A stretch of 20,910 bases of DNA from a virus: IMG/VR virus record IMGVR_UViG_3300034102_001276, positions 1 through 20,910 of that record; one strand, written 5' to 3'. Under the pieces are notes generated by a model that was not told the DNA's origin, made no database searches, and saw nothing but the letters and a program-made list of their open reading frames with translations. Positions within the stretch are counted from its first letter, which is position 1. Each line of letters starts with the position of its first letter. The position numbers and the translations under genes were made by a program. Positions 20,272 to 20,910 of the stretch are shown one piece after another.

Positions 20272-20553
20272 ATGAAAACTGAAACAAAACTTTATAACCC
20301 TTTCGATCACTTGTTGACTCAAGCGGATATGGGCGACTACTTGACGCAAGCATTTTTGGATGATGACCCTGCTGTTTTTGTTGCTGCACTGGGTCATGCT
20401 GCCAAAGCCAAAGGTATTGCCCAACTTGCTACTGATACCGGGCTTAACCGTGAGAGCCTTTACAAAGCCTTGTCCGGTAAAACACAGCCTAAATGGGATA
20501 CTGTGCAGCGCATCATCAAGGCTCTGAATATTAACTTGCATATTGCCGCTTAA
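20272..20553 (+). CDS. HTH antitoxin ('addiction module antidote', TIGR02684-like)
   Basis: 93 residues. The N terminus (MKTETKLYNPFDHLLTQADM, GDYLTQAFLDDDPAVFVAAL) is typical of this antidote family and probably wraps the toxin. Residues ~48-80 form an XRE-type helix-turn-helix (GIAQLATDTGLNRESLYKAL, then SGKTQPKWDTVQRIIKAL). It should neutralise the toxin and bind the operator palindrome at 19943-19960 as a repressor, usually with the toxin as co-repressor. The gene starts 9 nt after the toxin stop, and its own stop lies 2 nt from the end of the convergent 47-aa ORF, so the cassette is fitted tightly into the operon. No terminator is visible after it. Confidence 0.92.
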   Translation: MKTETKLYNPFDHLLTQADMGDYLTQAFLDDDPAVFVAALGHAAKAKGIAQLATDTGLNRESLYKALSGKTQPKWDTVQRIIKALNINLHIAA

Positions 20554-20555
20554 CT

Positions 20556-20699
20556 TCACCCCCACCCCCTGCTCTTTGGTACTGTCATATCTCTAACGCC
20601 CTGAAACTTACCTTCATTCATTAATACTTTTCCCTTGTGTCTCATGGCTTTAGCTTGTATGCCAAACTTACTTTCTAAGCTGTCCGTTAATGCTTGCAT
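20556..20699 (-). CDS. Hypothetical small phage protein (47 aa)
   Basis: A minus-strand frame from ATG at 20699 to TGA at 20556, between the primase-like gene and the toxin-antitoxin cassette. It begins MQALTDSLESKFGIQAKAMR, then HKGKVLMNEGKFQGVRDMTV and PKSRGWG. It is basic with mixed helix and strand character, and contains no cysteines or membrane segment. It starts 7 nt after the primase stop, so it is in the phage operon. I do not recognise a family. Its end touches the antitoxin end (convergent), so its 3' end probably marks the insertion edge of the cassette. Confidence 0.5.
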   Translation of the reverse strand: MQALTDSLESKFGIQAKAMRHKGKVLMNEGKFQGVRDMTVPKSRGWG

Positions 20700-20705
20700 T
20701 TTCAG

Positions 20706-20910
20706 TCAATTAGCCGCTTTCATAATGACGTAATCGTTGTAATCGCATTTGCGCCCATAATCCTCAACGGTTTCTTGATTAACTAAAGTAACGACTCGAA
20801 CGGTTTTGCCTTCTTTAACCTTCAATCTGTTAGCTAATTCATAAGCCGCTTTCTGTCCGGTGAAACTCTCGTCTGAATCTGCATAAATCCACACTATTTT
20901 GACCGACTCA
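20706..20910 (-). CDS. Primase-like protein, C-terminal TOPRIM part (5' end outside window)
   Basis: The frame is open from the right window edge to TAA at 20706 (67 residues visible). It reads ESVKIVWIYADSDESFTGQK, then AAYELANRLKVKEGKTVRVV. The ADSDESFTGQKAA segment carries the D-x-D TOPRIM metal-binding motif, followed by the alternating helix/strand (VRVVTLVN) seen at the end of phage/plasmid primase or primase-helicase proteins. In these the enzyme makes RNA primers at the phage replication fork. The ending (EDYGRKCDYNDYVIMKA) has the D-x-ND-x pattern typical of such proteins. The apparent GTG start at about 20894 is internal; the true start lies outside the window. Confidence 0.8.
   Translation of the reverse strand, partial: ESVKIVWIYADSDESFTGQKAAYELANRLKVKEGKTVRVVTLVNQETVEDYGRKCDYNDYVIMKAAN

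Noticed and set aside
19918-20565. 215-aa minus-strand open frame antisense to the toxin-antitoxin genes
   Set aside because: Its translation shows no family pattern, while both plus-strand genes carry clear toxin and antitoxin motifs and a strong promoter. The orientation matches the phage operon, so it is tempting, but it is best read as a shadow frame.
1-20910. CRISPR arrays, tRNA genes, insertion sequences, attachment sites, integrase
   Set aside because: I looked for regularly spaced repeats, cloverleaf arms, transposase motifs and integrase active-site patterns and saw none in the window.

Overview
The window is a stretch of a tailed bacteriophage genome, or of a prophage; no integrase, attachment site or host gene is visible, so the two cannot be told apart. 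Nearly everything lies on the minus strand and is transcribed from right to left. Genes are packed tightly, with many ATGA or near-contact stop/start junctions. The tail genes include a terminator protein, a tube protein, lambda-like G/GT chaperones and a 1,714-residue tape measure, but no sheath, so a siphovirus (long, non-contractile tail) is the best reading. The nin-type recombination genes, a chromosomal-type toxin-antitoxin pair and canonical sigma70 promoters suggest a proteobacterial host, probably a moderately AT-rich gamma- or betaproteobacterium. That host assignment is inference.

Right end, early/middle genes (about 20910-18100): the C-terminal TOPRIM end of a primase-like protein runs off the edge. 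It is followed by a 47-aa ORF and a NinB-YbcO-RusA recombination cassette in the same order as the nin-like region of lambdoid prophages. NinB is broken by a one-base frameshift. Then come very small genes: a 29-aa membrane peptide, a 62-aa unknown, a DUF3310 protein, a Cys/His-rich 52-aa protein and a 42-aa membrane protein. Between the 47-aa ORF and ninB, and facing the other way, sits a compact toxin-antitoxin module with its own TTGACA/TACAAT promoter and an overlapping palindromic operator.

Middle (about 18080-12420): a promoter, a T4-type lysozyme, a one-TM coiled-coil protein, a phospholipase D-fold protein, a small basic protein overlapping it, terminase small and large subunits, portal, and a Mu F/SPP1 gp7-like minor head protein. 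A second promoter, almost the same as the first, precedes the scaffold gene.

Left part (about 12280-1): scaffold, major capsid protein, four neck/connector/terminator proteins, a 32-aa ORF, tail tube, G/GT chaperones joined by a textbook -1 frameshift signal, tape measure, a 300-aa tail protein with a carbohydrate-binding-like N terminus, and a partial tail-tip/fibre protein running off the left edge. RNA hairpins follow the capsid and tube genes.

The most notable points are the fully formed -1 frameshift element (slippery A AAT TTT, 6-nt spacer, 11-bp stem), the twin promoters, the frameshifted ninB, the toxin-antitoxin module with a probably leaderless toxin mRNA lying antisense to the phage operon, the PLD-fold protein in the packaging operon, and seven genes that are easily missed (six ORFs under 60 aa and the edge-truncated tail gene).
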